Shown here: in pieces, positions 46,001-61,000 of the stretch
How the letters are laid out: each line of letters starts with the position of its first letter
How positions within the stretch are numbered: position 1 is the first letter of the stretch
Source: Manduca sexta
Lineage: Eukaryota > Arthropoda > Insecta > Lepidoptera > Sphingidae
Assembly (NCBI RefSeq): GCF_014839805.1
Contig: NC_051121.1
Span: forward strand, 6,555,116 to 6,619,115
DNA length: 64,000 nucleotides
Direction: 5' to 3'
The notes under the pieces: generated by a model
Told to the model about the DNA's origin: nothing
The model's input: only the letters and a program-made list of their open reading frames with translations
Database searches by the model: none
Translations under genes and position numbers: made by a program

Positions 46001-49000
46001 CTAAAGACGCTCGAGAGACAACTGCATAAAATTGTCGGCGTAAAGAGCGGCAAAGGTAATTCAGGACATGTAAAGGATTGGACTCAGCTATACAAATCGC
46101 ATTTGTACTACTTATTCCTGTTGTAGCCGGAAGTCCAACAAGTGTTACAATATTTGCTCGACTATTTTCCTGCCCCATAGTACGTAAGCATATCCATTTC
46201 AAACGCAAATACATACACTCAGATTCTTATTTGTCTATTATTGTTCATGTAAGGTAGTCAAAAATGCTGCCATCGTATCGAAGACAAATTGATTTTCTAT
46301 TGTTATGTATGGCCGGATAGACAGCTGCTAAGTTGTGGCAAACAGTTAAAAACCAATTTTAATTCCTCGATGGAGGAGGAAGGCCTGTTATAAATACCTT
46401 TCTTTTTAAATCGTAATGCAATTAAGGCAATCGTAATGCAAAATTTCGTCGTATTAAATTTTAAAGGCCGAAATATCCATGCATATTAATTATTGTTACG
46501 TTTTTCTTTCAACTGCGAGAACTAATCACTAACTAGACGTGAATTTAAATTCTTTACTTGTCAATACTTGTTTAGTTACCCAGATTAAAGGTGAAACAAA
46601 ATGTATGAAAATGGACTTTAAGCTATAAGCTACCTTAAATTAACATATTCTGGATTAGTATAAAAATGTGGTTAACCTCGTTAAAATATTAAGCGGCCGT
46701 AAACTTTAAATCGTCCTTGAACTTATTCCGCCTGCGACTCCCAGTGTCGCTGTGATGCCAGAAATTCGTTAATGTATGCCAGTGGCGACGGGTCTATATA
46801 ATCCGATTCCTACCGGCTTCCCTTTCGTAATTTATGTATAATTATCATTAACACAATTTGAAGACCGCATTTATGCACATTAGTAAGTACCTATAAGTTG
46901 TGTCGGGTTTCGGAACAGTTCACTCTTCGCCACTGATGTATGCGTAGAAAATTCTCCGGACACCCAGAATTCTCAGAATCGCTAGACATGTCATTAGTAT
47001 AAATTTATCGTTCGGTCAGCTTTATCCTTGTGAATACTGTGCGTACTAACAGACGGTTGGTCGCTGAGGATTGTTGGTTGGTTATCGAGTCGCGAAGAGT
47101 AACTTCTATAGCAATTCGGAATTACGATGGCCAGGGAAATACATCCATAAATCTTGATTCTTTTTCTCTCGTTTTAGTAGTTGAACGTGACATACTATTT
47201 TGACTATTATTTTTTTGAATCCCAACACCCTCAGTATTTTTTTAGTTGGTTTAGTGGTACTCAAATCGACTGTAACTTAATTATAACCGGAAACGACGGG
47301 TTGAATTGACAGGGTAAGAGGGGTTCAATCTACTCATTTTTAACACTATCCAGCGTAATTCTAAGTTACGCCACCCAGATGATTATAATTTTAAAGGTTT
47401 CTAGCCGAGCTAACAATTTGAAATAAACGGAACATTCCGTCATACATTAGTATTAAGTTTGAACGAAGAAGGCATCGTCTCACTAAATTGACCGCCTAAT
47501 TCATTCAACCTTGGGCGCCACAATGCACGTTGAATAGTTCCAGATTTGATCACATTGGTTGTAGATTTATTCCTATTAGTTCGGCATCAATTGGTCTCCA
47601 CTCCCCCGTTTCATTAAACATCGTTTACAACGGCAAGAACAAATTGTCTTGTTGCCTGATTTAAATATTCATTGTGGCATATTGCTGAATTTATTGGAGT
47701 GTCATTGCTATTCGATAAGTTTGTTGAGTAACAACTTGACTTTGAGCCGATCTGCGATCTTATGTTTTTATAGATGGGACTTCGTTATTATGATCAGTTA
47801 AATTTAAGTTTTTTACATAAATATTTTATACCTTTTTGAACAGTTTAGGATGGATGGCTCTATTGTTACGAAATTTGTACTCTTTACGGGTTATTTATTT
47901 CATTAAATAGCCTCGGAATTTTGTAAATAGAAAATAAAAACTTAGAAGAGCAAACTCCGGTGGTAAATACATCGAGATCGGAAGGAAACAGAATTCTAAA
48001 CTTGGACGTACGGAGCAGTAGTTATACTTTCATGTTCTAATATTAGCCGGCGTAATGAGCGCCGGGGGCTATTGATGCGATCGACCTATTTATTCGTCGG
48101 TCGACCGCTGCCGCCTAAATTGGGCCCGCCCTTTGTTCTGACTGTCATGACTTAATTATTATCCTACATTTAGCGCTATGTACAGCATAATTGTACCCCG
48201 CGGTAGAGAACATCTGATGGTAGGCTATTTTTTTTATAAAGTAAGGAGATTTCATTTTTTGGTAATATTTTACCAAATTATCGTTTCTATAGTTAACTTT
48301 GTCGAAAAACATCAACTACAAATCTGTTTAAACTTTAAACTGTTACAAAAAATTCTAGCCACTAGAGTACATTACGTGACTCGACAAAATTGATTATAAT
48401 TGAGGTGATTATCAGTGAAGATCCATGATGTCATCCTTGTAGTTCTTACGTCAGAGATACGATAGTAATTATTTTCACACTCGAACTAGTTTTAACGATT
48501 GTAGAAAAAGGTTTGAAGCCATTGCCACTTGTCTAGGCCGGCCTAACGGTACGGGGCTCCATTTAGGCTAGTTAATTTGGACCTTTTGGATCTATTGTGG
48601 TGTTCCGTCATTCTAACAATACTATTCAAGGTTCAAGGCCATCTATACAATTCAACAATAGCTCAATTTTATTTTGCGTTGCGGATAAATATTTCTTTTG
48701 TAAAAATTTAGATTGTCTACGGTTGCCACAATAAAATGACTTCATAAACGGAAGTGACCTTCTGTATTGTTAGATTTAAACCAGTTTGCTTTATACGCCT
48801 TGGTATTGTAAATATTATTTACAAATGGCAGTATTACGACTAATTCATCTTAAAACCTATTCGGTTGTAAACATTGACGTATATTCGCTGTAAGCCTTTT
48901 TTGATAGTTGATATCATTAAAAAACTTATCCTCCTTTTCTTGTTCTATTGGGTAACTACAATAATGTTAATCACATTATTATAGTAAACCTAAACCTCTT

Positions 49001-52000
49001 CTTTTGGAAGGTGCTTTTAAAGTTTAATGCAAATTGGACTTTCAATGACAAGTCGATTTTAATTAGTAATTAAGAGTAGAAACAGGTGGATTTGTAACCA
49101 CCAAGATTTAATACAAACTGTACTAAATTTATACAACAATGGACTGTCTGGTGATACAAACCATTCTCGGAATTACTTGCGGTTTGTTTATCATCAGTGT
49201 GACCTGAGATGGTTGATGGTGCGCTGACTCTCGAGGAAATTTTTACCATTAAGTCGCCCAACTGATGGAAATCGTGCTAAACGCCACTACAAAAACAGAA
49301 CCATCAGGAACTTTGAATTACAAAGTTCTTCATGGTTCTTCCCCTTGTTCGTCGTCTTTAGAATTTAGAATAGATGTATCACAGTCTTCAAACAGGAATT
49401 AAAGTATTTACACACTACTGCTAGTTGGTGGGAATACGCAATAATATGATCCTCATTAATTCGTTCTTTCAAATACGAAGGGCTTAGCGTCTAGTCGCAT
49501 ATCTTCATGAGCAATCTTATATTATGGTTTAGTACTTGTGACCTAATCCCACCTCAATAATAATAATCAAAAGACCTTTTTAATCTATTCCCAGTGACTT
49601 CCTTATTTTGGTTTACCGATTAGTTGGTACAGTTCTCGACCCTGGCATTGCCTGACATCACATCCTTACGTCATGCCAGTGACTCATGTGATACGTTGAC
49701 CGGAGTTCTGTTTGTACAATAACGTTATGATTCATATGACATTAATTTCACTTCGACTTTCATTATCATTTCTCTGATATGAAGTCGTTTGTGATGTGAT
49801 TGGCCGATAACAACGTTTCGTTACACTAAAATGTAAGAATTTGGGCTAGCGTTTTTGTAAAGTTGGTTCTATGACGGTATAGGTCTTCATGTAATTTGTC
49901 TTGTAAAAATTGTTAGCCACTAAAGAATGGAAAAAATATGTTTTATTAAAAACCAATTTATTCTTTTTGTGTTCGACATTGTAAGACGTTCTTGAGTTTT
50001 CTTTAGATTAAATAATAAGACTAAGTTATCGTCGTGATCCGACGAGCGCCGCGCCGTCTTCGCAACTAGTGAAAATTAATCTACTTTTGCTATGAACTTG
50101 GTTACAATTTTTCATAGTTTTCATTAAAGGATGTAAAAACGAAACCCTCCTACTTTTTGTTTTGGAATCCGGATATTAAACGTTAAAAACTATAATAAAT
50201 TACAAAGTGACATGGAATGCACCGAATAATAAATTACTTTTTGTCCTCTGCAAATGGGGTCAAATTTTCCATTTGCTAATGACTTTGTTAATGGTTAAGG
50301 CAAAATCGAAAGCGTTATTGGGTGAAATGAAAATGAATACAAATATTTGTACGGTTCAACTCTTGAAGTAATAATATCTGCATAACACTATCTTGAAATG
50401 CTTTTGCTAAGGTAATTTAGATCTAGTTTTGTTATGTGCCTCAAAAGGAACATGATTATTTTTCTTACATCTTGGCCATCGCTTCGCCCGCGTTTAAAGC
50501 CTTTTCCGCTACAAAATTTGCTAAAACATTATACGACGTCAGCGCCATCTAGTCAAAAAATCAGATTTCAGCATTTCAAAATTTTCCGTTGGAGTAATTT
50601 AAGGGAATGCAGGATAAATTTCATCCAAATCTGTTTAGTTGTTTCTGCGTTTACTTCTAATAAACATACAAACATTTTCACAAACTTTCGCATTTATAGT
50701 ATTTGCAAGAGTAAAAAGTTAAATAATATGTGTATAAATATCAAGCACCATAGATAGTATAAAATTCCAGCAATACTTAGCATGAATACACAGCCGGAAC
50801 ACGTCACCGACTCGCGACTGCCGACGGTTGCTGGCTGGAATCTTAATGCGGGCTTAAAACGAGAATGTTAAATAGGCTTCGACCGGCTAGCGAGTTGCCA
50901 TCTTAATTAGATGGCTTGGGGACTACTTTCTAATTGTAGCTCGATTTATGATTTATGACAGATGGTTTTTTTTGTTGATTGGTTGTTGTTGATGATCCTT
51001 TCTTTTTAGCCGTCTTCAAAAAAGGTTGTCTATTCATTTTTTTATAGTTATAAAGCAAGTCTAGATTGCTAAGCTGATTGAATACGTAATGTCAGTCTAT
51101 ACCGACCAATATTGATTGTAGCGCTATTCAGAATTTTTAGCTATGACTTACAACTGTATAGCACTATACTGCGCTCGTCATCTTGATGCTTTAGACCTCT
51201 GGGATCAAGTCTAATAATGAGTATTGGAAGAAACACACCGATTCAGTAAATCGTAAAGCCTACGCGAATAAATTGTAGAGATTTTGGACTGGAATGTTGC
51301 TATGGCCCCAAAACAGTAATTTTATTCGAAAATTTAGTAATGTAGGAGGACATGCGATATAGATTATATCATTTTAGAAATATTTATGAATATTATTTTT
51401 TATATAGATTTTATCAGTTTAATGCGCTGTTAATTTTTGATATCATTTTCAGATTCATGTAAATTGTATAAAACATAAAGATTACTTAATGTTTTATCTG
51501 TGTGTACTTTATTGTGTTACAAAAATATAACAATGAGATTAGGTAGCTTTACAATAGAAATTATATCATAGCGATAATGATGATTATCAAAAAAACATTT
51601 TAACAAAAAAGATTTCATCGGTTTTACGATAATTTTTATAGTAATATTTATAAGTTTATATTGGTACCACATGAGGCAGAGATTTGCCACTTGACCTTCG
51701 CAATTAGTCGAGTGCAAGTCCAGGTATACTTGGCGTTGAGCCAAACGTGTGCGACCATGTGCGAGGCATCATTCATAAACTATTTGCCATTACAACTAGA
51801 GAGGTACTCGATTGGATCGGTCGATTAATGATTTATTTCCTTTCAATTGTAACAAATCTTCCTGTTTTTATTACCAATATCTATTGCTTCGCGTTAACGG
51901 CTATTTCCTGCATTAAATGGAATGCAGCTGAAACCCAAAGATGATGCGGTATATATTTTTTTTCTTTTTTTAATTCAAATGCAAAACAGACAATCAAACA

Positions 52001-55000
52001 CGATATTTTCAATTTTATAACATTTGGACTTAAAACTACATTAATACCAATATCTAGAATAATATTCAGCGACGGATTAGTGAAAGAATATTTGCACTGG
52101 AGCAGTTGTTTGGATTACCGATCATCTATAATATTTGTGTTATAAAGACTGTTGTCGCTAATTCGTCCTTCCTGGTTCAATGTACGGTGCTCTCACAACA
52201 TAATATGTATTTAAAAGATCTTATCACTAAACAATTCATGATTAGTCACCCCTTTATCAGTGTTTCTTCTTATCAGACAAAACAGCTGTTACTAAAACAC
52301 CGATTAGTAACGGTGTATTGGTAAAGGCATATCAAATTATATATTTTCTTAATATGCTAATCTTTCTAGTTATTAAAATTCTGAATCAATCGTGAATGGA
52401 CAGTAAACTCTAAGTTACAATTTGTCTCACAGTCCGAAGCTTGGTCGGCCTTCAGACGCGATAGCAACCTGTTAGCCTCAGTTGCGCAATCGCGAGAACT
52501 TATGTTGTGCTTGTTTTCCTGCTCTCGACTAAGTGCAATCTATCGGGACACGATGACGTGCAAAGTGCTTCCGAAGGTCGGTCGAAGCTCCGTTTATATT
52601 TCACTAGGTTTTCCTCGCAACTCCGCTTAAAAGTTTTTCCAGGATAAAGTTCCCGCTTTATATTTTCCTGGGATAAAGTATAGCCTACGTCCTGTCCAGG
52701 GACTTAAACTATTTCCATACCAAATTACATCGGAATGCTTAAGGTAGATTTTGAGTTCATCGCATTCAGACAGCTGAGGCAGGGACATTGTTTTCTAGAT
52801 CAAGTTAAAATAGCTCAATCCTTATCCACAATTGGGCGATTGAATTATTTACCTAATAAAGTTACAAGCATGGAACGAAATGGCCATAGCCCCATCACGC
52901 GTGTAACGTGTATGAATAATTGGAAACCCGTCGTCGGCGGACGTGAGCAGCAATATGCATCGCGTCCTCGAATCCAGTACATCCTAATGAATACCTGATG
53001 AGCATTCCGCTTATTTACTTTATATTTGGACATTCCGATCGATAGCCGTCCGGTGATAGACTGTAAGCCTTTGGTAATAGGTCGTAGTTTTACCCATATC
53101 GCGATACAATGTGGTAAGGGATTGCCGGCGGCTCGAACATTCCGTGGTCTCACCTAATTTTATTTCTTTCCTTAATGGTGACAATACATCCGTGATTATT
53201 TTAGTATTGTGAGTGTTTATGATCAATGAAATGTTTGCCGGTTATTTTAAAATAAAAACAATGTGAAGAAATTGAATTTGAGATTAAAAAATATAGTTAA
53301 GGAAACACAGAATTCACTTCCTCATTCCCGAAGAAGTAGGTAGGAGCGCAATTAATGGAACCAAAGTTCCTCGAGTCAACATGCCTCCCCAAGATGTTAT
53401 AAGGGCGTGTTTATCACCAAATGAAGATATCAATGTAAGTTAGTTAGTTAGAACTTGACTAATGAGTGTCTTATGTAAACAAAAATGACCAATGTTGGTG
53501 GCGGATTAAGATTTAATGCAAATTCCAAGATAAGCTCTAATTACGACTGATTAAGTAACAGCAAACACAATAACCTTTCCTTTGATTTAGAGTCGGAGTG
53601 TTCACGCTGATGTTGTTCCTGAACATGATATATTTCGCAATACGATAACATTTATTTTACTGGATATATTATGAACTTTAATCTGTTTTGGCTTTGTTTC
53701 TTCGATGTGAAATACCACTTATCACGATAAAGCTGTATATTTTTTATATCTAAATACAACTTTTAGTAGCAAGTTAGCAAGTTACCAAGTTACTAAGTAC
53801 CATTTTTGGTAGCAAGTGTAGCTAGCTAGCGTGAAAGGGCTTAATAATTTGACACACCCTACCTTTTCAGTATTTTTCACAATACACATTGAAACGGTGA
53901 CCCAGTGTTTACTTGCGAGAATACCAAGTGACAACACGTCACGCAGACAATACTGGTGTGTCAAACATGTCATTTGCATGGTGTATACTTGTATAGATGA
54001 ATAAATAGCCTATATCTATTGTATGGACTATAGACTGTTCGTCTATAATGCGCTATGCCAGTGGTGGTCAACCATTTGCTGAATTAGTTTATAGCAACAT
54101 TTTACGTCCGCTGTGTTTAAAAAAATATTTTTAGGTATCCTATATTCAGCTAAAATCCTTGGTATACCTAACGAAGTTTCTTTTTATGAAGACATGTTTG
54201 AGTAAACTGGCTTGATAGATATGTTCAGACTTATAACTACAAATAATAACCAAAATAAAGATATAAATTTTAATTATGGTTTGGTAGTTTTTTTAGTGGC
54301 TACAGTTGTATTGTACTGCTTAATACGACGATTTTAACTTAAGCTATTCTACGAAGTTTCCAAAGATCTTTGTCAGGTCACCGACGAGACACTTCTGAAC
54401 TAATGTAACAAGTGTCACAACCGCTAAACAACATAAATATTAATAACGGTCCACTTAATGTTGCATACGCGACCCAAAACATCCTCCGGGTCGTGCGTAT
54501 TACACGACGAAATTTAATGAATACCATCACCGTCTGTACTTAGTTGTAATTAAACTTTATGGAATGGTTGATTAACGAACCCTTTTCATGTATGTTAATG
54601 TAAATTGTTGGAGTTACATAGCTAGATAAAATTTGTTATAATAGAAATTGTTTGCTACCTCTGCGTCTTTTTTATTTTATTTTACTTTGTAATTTTAATT
54701 GGTAAAAAACATTTACATGGCGATGGTCAGTTTATCTAAGGAATTCAATTCTTAAAATTGATAAATTTTATGTTATTGGTGCAATTTTAAGTTTTCAATC
54801 CATTAATAAATATTATACTTACCATGTATTTTTAAAAAATCACCGACCTAAGTAGTACCGATTTAAAAATAGACGTCACTCAAATGGCGCTTAAGACGTT
54901 AAGCAGTTGTATTAAATAAATCTAAATGTTCAGCTGAACAGTTCTTATCAATTCCTGTAACGACGTCATTAAAATAATAGGAAAATACATTATCCTTGAT

Positions 55001-58000
55001 TGGTGTTGGTGACATTTAATCCCGTTACAGGCCTTTATCCCAAGAACAAACCGCATTCTTAATAAAACATTGACCTATTCCAAAATTGTTAATTTGTGGG
55101 AATCGTCAAACTAATTTTTGTTTGCGACTGTTTTTGTTCCTTTTTTACTCTATAGGTTTCACTATTGACCTATCTTTAATAAGTTAAATTTTTATAGCAA
55201 CTTAAAAAAAATTGGAATAGGTCATTATTTTATTAAGAGTGCGAAACCATAGTCTAAAAACAAAAGTGTGCAGAGACTAGTTTCTAACAAAACGTCTGTT
55301 TTATTTACAAAACTCACTCATGATCAAGTTCATACATGCTAGGTGTTGTTTTTTTTCTTGTTCGCCCGTCAGTCCGTCTCGCGTGGGTAACTTGTGTAAA
55401 TGACGATTGTCGACGAGCAAAACAGCCACGATCGCTGACTTTCTAACGTCGGTTTGGTGGGTCGTTTTGTCAAAAACTCTTTCTTTTTGTTACCTCACTT
55501 GTATATCCTGTTGATTTTAATATTATACATGTAGGTTTATACTTAATGATATTCAGTCTTACTTATAAAATCGTCTTATGTTTTAATCAATTGCTTTGCC
55601 ACCGATCACCAAAAATTTTGCTTATAAACTTGTTTTAGTGTTAAGAGGTGTGCATTGCTTGATAACTGTCAAAATGGAACATCGCCGATGATTAGAAGTT
55701 TAAGAGTAGACTTGTTAAGACGTAACTAAGCATAGCTTTGCGAATTTTTTATAAGTAAAACTGATAATCTCGAGTATCTGTTTATATTTAAGGTGGTAGC
55801 TCAAGGTCCATTTTCATACATTTTGTTTCGGCTTTAATCTGGGTAACTAAACAAGTATTGGCAAGTAAAGAATTTAAATTCACGTCTAGTTAGTGATTAG
55901 TTCTCGCAGTTGAAAGAAAAACGTAAAAATAATTAATAATCATGGATATTTCGGCCTTTAAAATTTAATATGACGAAATTTTCAAGGCAGAAATATCCAT
56001 GATTATTAATTATTTTTACATTTTTCTTTCATCTGCGAGAACTAATCACTAACTAGACGTGAATTTAAATTCTTTACTTGCCAATACTTGTTTAGTTACC
56101 CAGATTAAAGCCGAAACAAAATGTATGAAAATGGACCTTGAGCTACCACCTTAAGGGATTTTATGTATAATATGAGGATGTTGTTCCATTAGTTGGATAT
56201 TTTTATAGAAATCTTTACTATACTTTGTGGGAGAGAATGTTAAGCTACTAATCTGTTTGTTACCTAATGGAAGCACTCGGTGATTTTGTTAATTGAAGAT
56301 TTGGACATTGTGGTAGATGGAATGTTCCTTCTCATTTAAGATTCCACGCAGACAATACAGTTTCTAATGCTAAAACAGTTGTTAGTTCACCGGGATTGCT
56401 TGCGTTCCGTGAAGCACGTAGGTAAGAGGAAGTAAGGAATTTAGTCACTCCAACGCAATGACTTGCGTGCCATTAGAAATGTGACTGAGTCTATTTTATT
56501 GTTACATTGTAACTTCTTATAACAAGTAAAGCAAAATATATATTAGAAAGATTTTTCTAGAAAAATGTCACTGAACTTGTTTCTACAAACTTTTATATTT
56601 ATAATACTAGCTTCCGCCCGCAGCTTCGCCCGCGTGGATTTCGGACTTCAAAAATGGAGGAGGTGCTCAATTTGTTGGGATGTTTTTTTAATGTATGGTG
56701 GTATGCAGGTGGTCTGATTGTCCGGTCAGGGTCTGATGATGGGATCCTGGTGAAATCGAAGGAACTTTTAACCATTAAGCTTGCACACGCGACGGAAGCT
56801 TAAAAAATGGAGTAACTTCTCTCGTTTTCCCAACATTTCCCTTCACTGCTCTGCTCCTATTAGTTGTAGCGTGATGAAAAGTATACTATAACCAGCTCAG
56901 GAGTATAAAAATAATTGTACCAAGTTTCGTTAAAATCCGTCGAGTAGTTTTTGTTTCTATAACGGTTAACAGACAGACAGACAGACAAAAATTTACTAAT
57001 TGCATTTTTGGCATCAGTATCGATCCCTAATCACACCTGATAGTTATTTTGGAAATATATTTCATGTACAGAATTGACCTCTCTACAGATTTATTATGAG
57101 TATAGTATTTGTAATATTAGTAATATTTTTGTGATATCTATGACATCCGTATCTATTTTCAAAAGAATAAGCAGCATAAAAAAGGGTAACGAGATTTTGC
57201 CTTTTAAATTTTCTTCTACATCTCTCCATAGATAAGATGACAGTCTATCAGATTTGTATATTAAAACAACTCATGACTCCGATTTTAGACCACGCACGCT
57301 GCCAGTAATCCAATGACACGATGAAATAATAGGCCCAGTTCCATAAACTAATCTAGCAGAATCTATTCTAATCTGTCTCTAGGTTCACGGGAGGCGCTTA
57401 GGTCAAGGCTCTTCAGGCTGGTCTAGTACTTGTAGAGAACGTCCGCAATCTACGCACGGAATTACGTATTCTCTTTTTGCATCTATCTATATTTAGCTCA
57501 AGTGATATCATCGTAGTAGTTGAAGTTATTAATAATTTTTTTTATAATTTGACTAAATTGTCTGCTACTTTTGTTTGAAAAAGGACCGTGTTTTAAGGCT
57601 GTTAAACGTTGTAAAATTATTTTGTATAAAAATACTTGAAATAGCGATTTATAGCACTATTATGTTGTAAGTTCATTCGTATAAAAAATTAATTTTTATT
57701 TGCAGTTAATTTTTATATTAATTTTACTTTGCAGCCTTCATGGTCACGGGGGGGCTGACCCCCCCGTGACCATGAAGGCTGCAAAGTCTTCGAAACGTCG
57801 GGAGAAAAATAAAAAACAAAAAACCGCGATAGAATCCGAAAAATTAGTTTAATTTCAATGTCTAACATTCGCGTAAATATAAGAAATCATTAATTTTTAT
57901 TGTTATTTTTTTATGTATTTGCGATTGATTTTTACGACCTCATTTTCACAGTTAGGAAATAAAAAGTACGAGTTTTTAGAATCGTAGACATCGCTCTTAT

Positions 58001-61000
58001 ATGACATATTACGATCCGGATATTTGTTTGGTAAAATGTTGACAGAGAATAAAGCCGTCTGTTTGTGTATTGTGATTTTACTTCTGCTGACAAAACGTTG
58101 ACACGTTACGTAGGCCGTGCAAACCTTCCAAACCACAATTAGTGTCTCCAAGATAAATCCATTTTATTATTTATAGTTTAATTTTATACCCTACCAAATA
58201 TTATTAACCTTTCACACTGTAACTACCCCAGGGAACCGTTTCTCACCCCACATAATACAAAGAGATAATTAAAATTATTCACGGCCTTTTAAATTCTCAG
58301 CCACATTACCGAAAATCACATTATCGAATCTCACCACAACACCGAAACTATTTTAAGTAAACGGAGGTTATATTTGAAGAGTATTTGCGGATAGAATAAT
58401 AAATTAGTTTGGAACAACGACTCGCGTTCGGCAATACCGGGGTTTATGACCGATGAATAGTTTATCAGATCTCTGAAGGAACATTGTTCGCGGGTGCCTT
58501 TATACGAGCCGCGCTGTTATAATTAATTGCCGTCTTCGAACGTTCAGGATGAATTTTAAAGCGAGTTTGGTTTCATGTGAACTGTGTAACTTGTGGTTTT
58601 GGTAGTAATTTACTAGCCTCAATATTTCTAGGTTACCTAGAAATAAGAATTTGTTTGGAGTAGAGACCCTTTGGCAACTACTAACGAACCTTTTGTCGAG
58701 ATAATATCCATAGTTTCCGATACTCATGAAATTAAGATTTTTTTATGCTACAATATTTGGGAATGAATATGTCGCTATGATGTATTCACTGTAAAGTCTT
58801 CCAATAGCCAGTACGAATATCAAGTACTTTATATAGTCTCGAATTACAAAGATTAAAATTATGACACCATAGTTTGCATTGCAGTTATCATGAGACATGA
58901 GATTTTAAGTATTATAATGTCCAGGTATTAAGACTGGTAACAATGTTCTTCAAATCGGAACACAGCGGTTGATAATGGCAGATATAGAATCACCAGATTC
59001 TGAATTATACATGTGGTTCGAGTTATTGTTTATTTATTGTAACGTAGTAACGTAAGCGTTAGGTAAATAGTAAACAAATAAATAAACAGACAATTTAATT
59101 GTACAGCATTCTATAAACACTATCGTTTCGTCGTACCGAGAATAGATAAACGTTTAATAGATATTCCTGGTATCACGGGAATATAATCCTTACTGAATTT
59201 AGTAACAGAAATGATTTTAGTGTTTAACTACAGTTTGGTTAAACAAATATTGTTTCAGCGTAAGGTGTTATCCATCTGTGTCTTACATGGCTATTTTAAA
59301 TTAATTTATAGTTCTTTATTACCATGGTTTTAGTACATACACTATAGTATGCACGTTTTGTTTTTTAGTAATTTTGTGTTAATAAGTACCATATTTTAGA
59401 GTGGTTACTTTGTTAATTTTTCAAACATAATTTGAATATGTATAATGCTTTTGATACATACACGTTTAGATTTTATTCTAGTTAATTCTAGTAAAGTATT
59501 ATATTAATATTATGGTCGATTAGTTCCCGACATCAACCCTTCATGGCCTACTTGTTAGTGCTATGGTATAATGTACTTTTCACAATACAGTGGATACACA
59601 ACAAGGGGTAATAGCACCCTATTAACATACAAACACAAATATATACTGCTTGAAACATATAACACATCGCCATTCGCCACCTACTGTAAGTTTTCTTCTG
59701 GTTGGTTTTATGGCGTGGACATTGAGATAGTAAACGGCAACTAAAAATACTTAAAAAGCCATTAATACCATGATTTTTTTGTTTTAACTATAACTCTTAA
59801 TTTAGATCTTCCCGAATACAGGCGAATAGGCACGAACACGAATGTTTAAACAGCTTATTCGGGTGTATTCGTTAATCATAATTCACGGTCATATTTATTC
59901 GCTAATCGTCTTCAAAAAGTTTTCAAAAAGTGATCTCATTTTCAATCTTCAATCCGATACCGAGAATGAACCAATGAAAATACCTCATTTATGAGCATGT
60001 CAAAAAAACTTTGTTCTGGTTGACCTATTTTTGAGATAGATCGAAAAAAGCGATTAAAATCGTCATTGAAAATGGCAGTAAATGAGACATAAAGCGATAA
60101 TTAATGTAGTGTGTAATAAATTGATTGATAGCATTTTAATTTAATGAGTTGATTCGCGTACTTATTACTATCATGGTTCTGGAATATCTTATTAGTATAT
60201 TATCATATCGGCGATAAGGCTGACCTTATTATCAAAGTGTTGTCAATTTGTGCCGTTGCCAGGTATTCGATTATAACAAATTGTGTTATCTTATCCATCG
60301 CAAAACTTTCCCCGTCCTCGGGCGGTTTGTAGCAAAAAATAACTCGTTTCAATCGATGTGGGTTTTTCGATTAGATGCCATTTTATTCCGTTTTTAGCAT
60401 ACTTTTACTCCAATAATGATTTATTCATTAAAAATTTCTTTTTGTCACTGATTAGGTGTACTAGTTCAACCAGGATTTGAAGATGATTTAATAAGATGCT
60501 AAAGGTGAAATCTGAGGGCATTGGTACTTCTGTAAGAAGGCATATCACCCTCAAAATTACCAAGAGTTCAATTTGAAAAGACAATAATTTCTAAAAAAAA
60601 AAGAGAAATTTCTCGGCCTCAAAGGAATTAGAAACAGGGAAAAAGAGAAATTTCGGTTATTCAACTGTGGTCCTTTGTAAAATTGTTCAAGCAATATCTG
60701 GAATTATTTGTAACGGTTTTAATCAAAAGGTTTTGTAGTTTTCAAAGTGAGAGACTGTTTAATTCGTTAGAATATTTTAATTGGCACGAATTAATTATTT
60801 AATTTAAGACGGATGGACACTTTTCAAATATATATTAGGGTTAGTTATTTCCTCTCCAATGTTAAAATTGCTTATTATGTTGTAGAGATGTAATTATTCA
60901 TTAGTTAGAGACTAGATATATTTATTTAATACACTTTGTACACAAAGTGTATCTAAGGCTTTATGCCATTGGCATTCTCTCCCAGTCAAATACATCTATG

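Noticed and set aside
53763..53800. Degenerate CAAGTTA-type short tandem repeat
   Set aside because: Only three or four imperfect units; too weak to call as a functional repeat.
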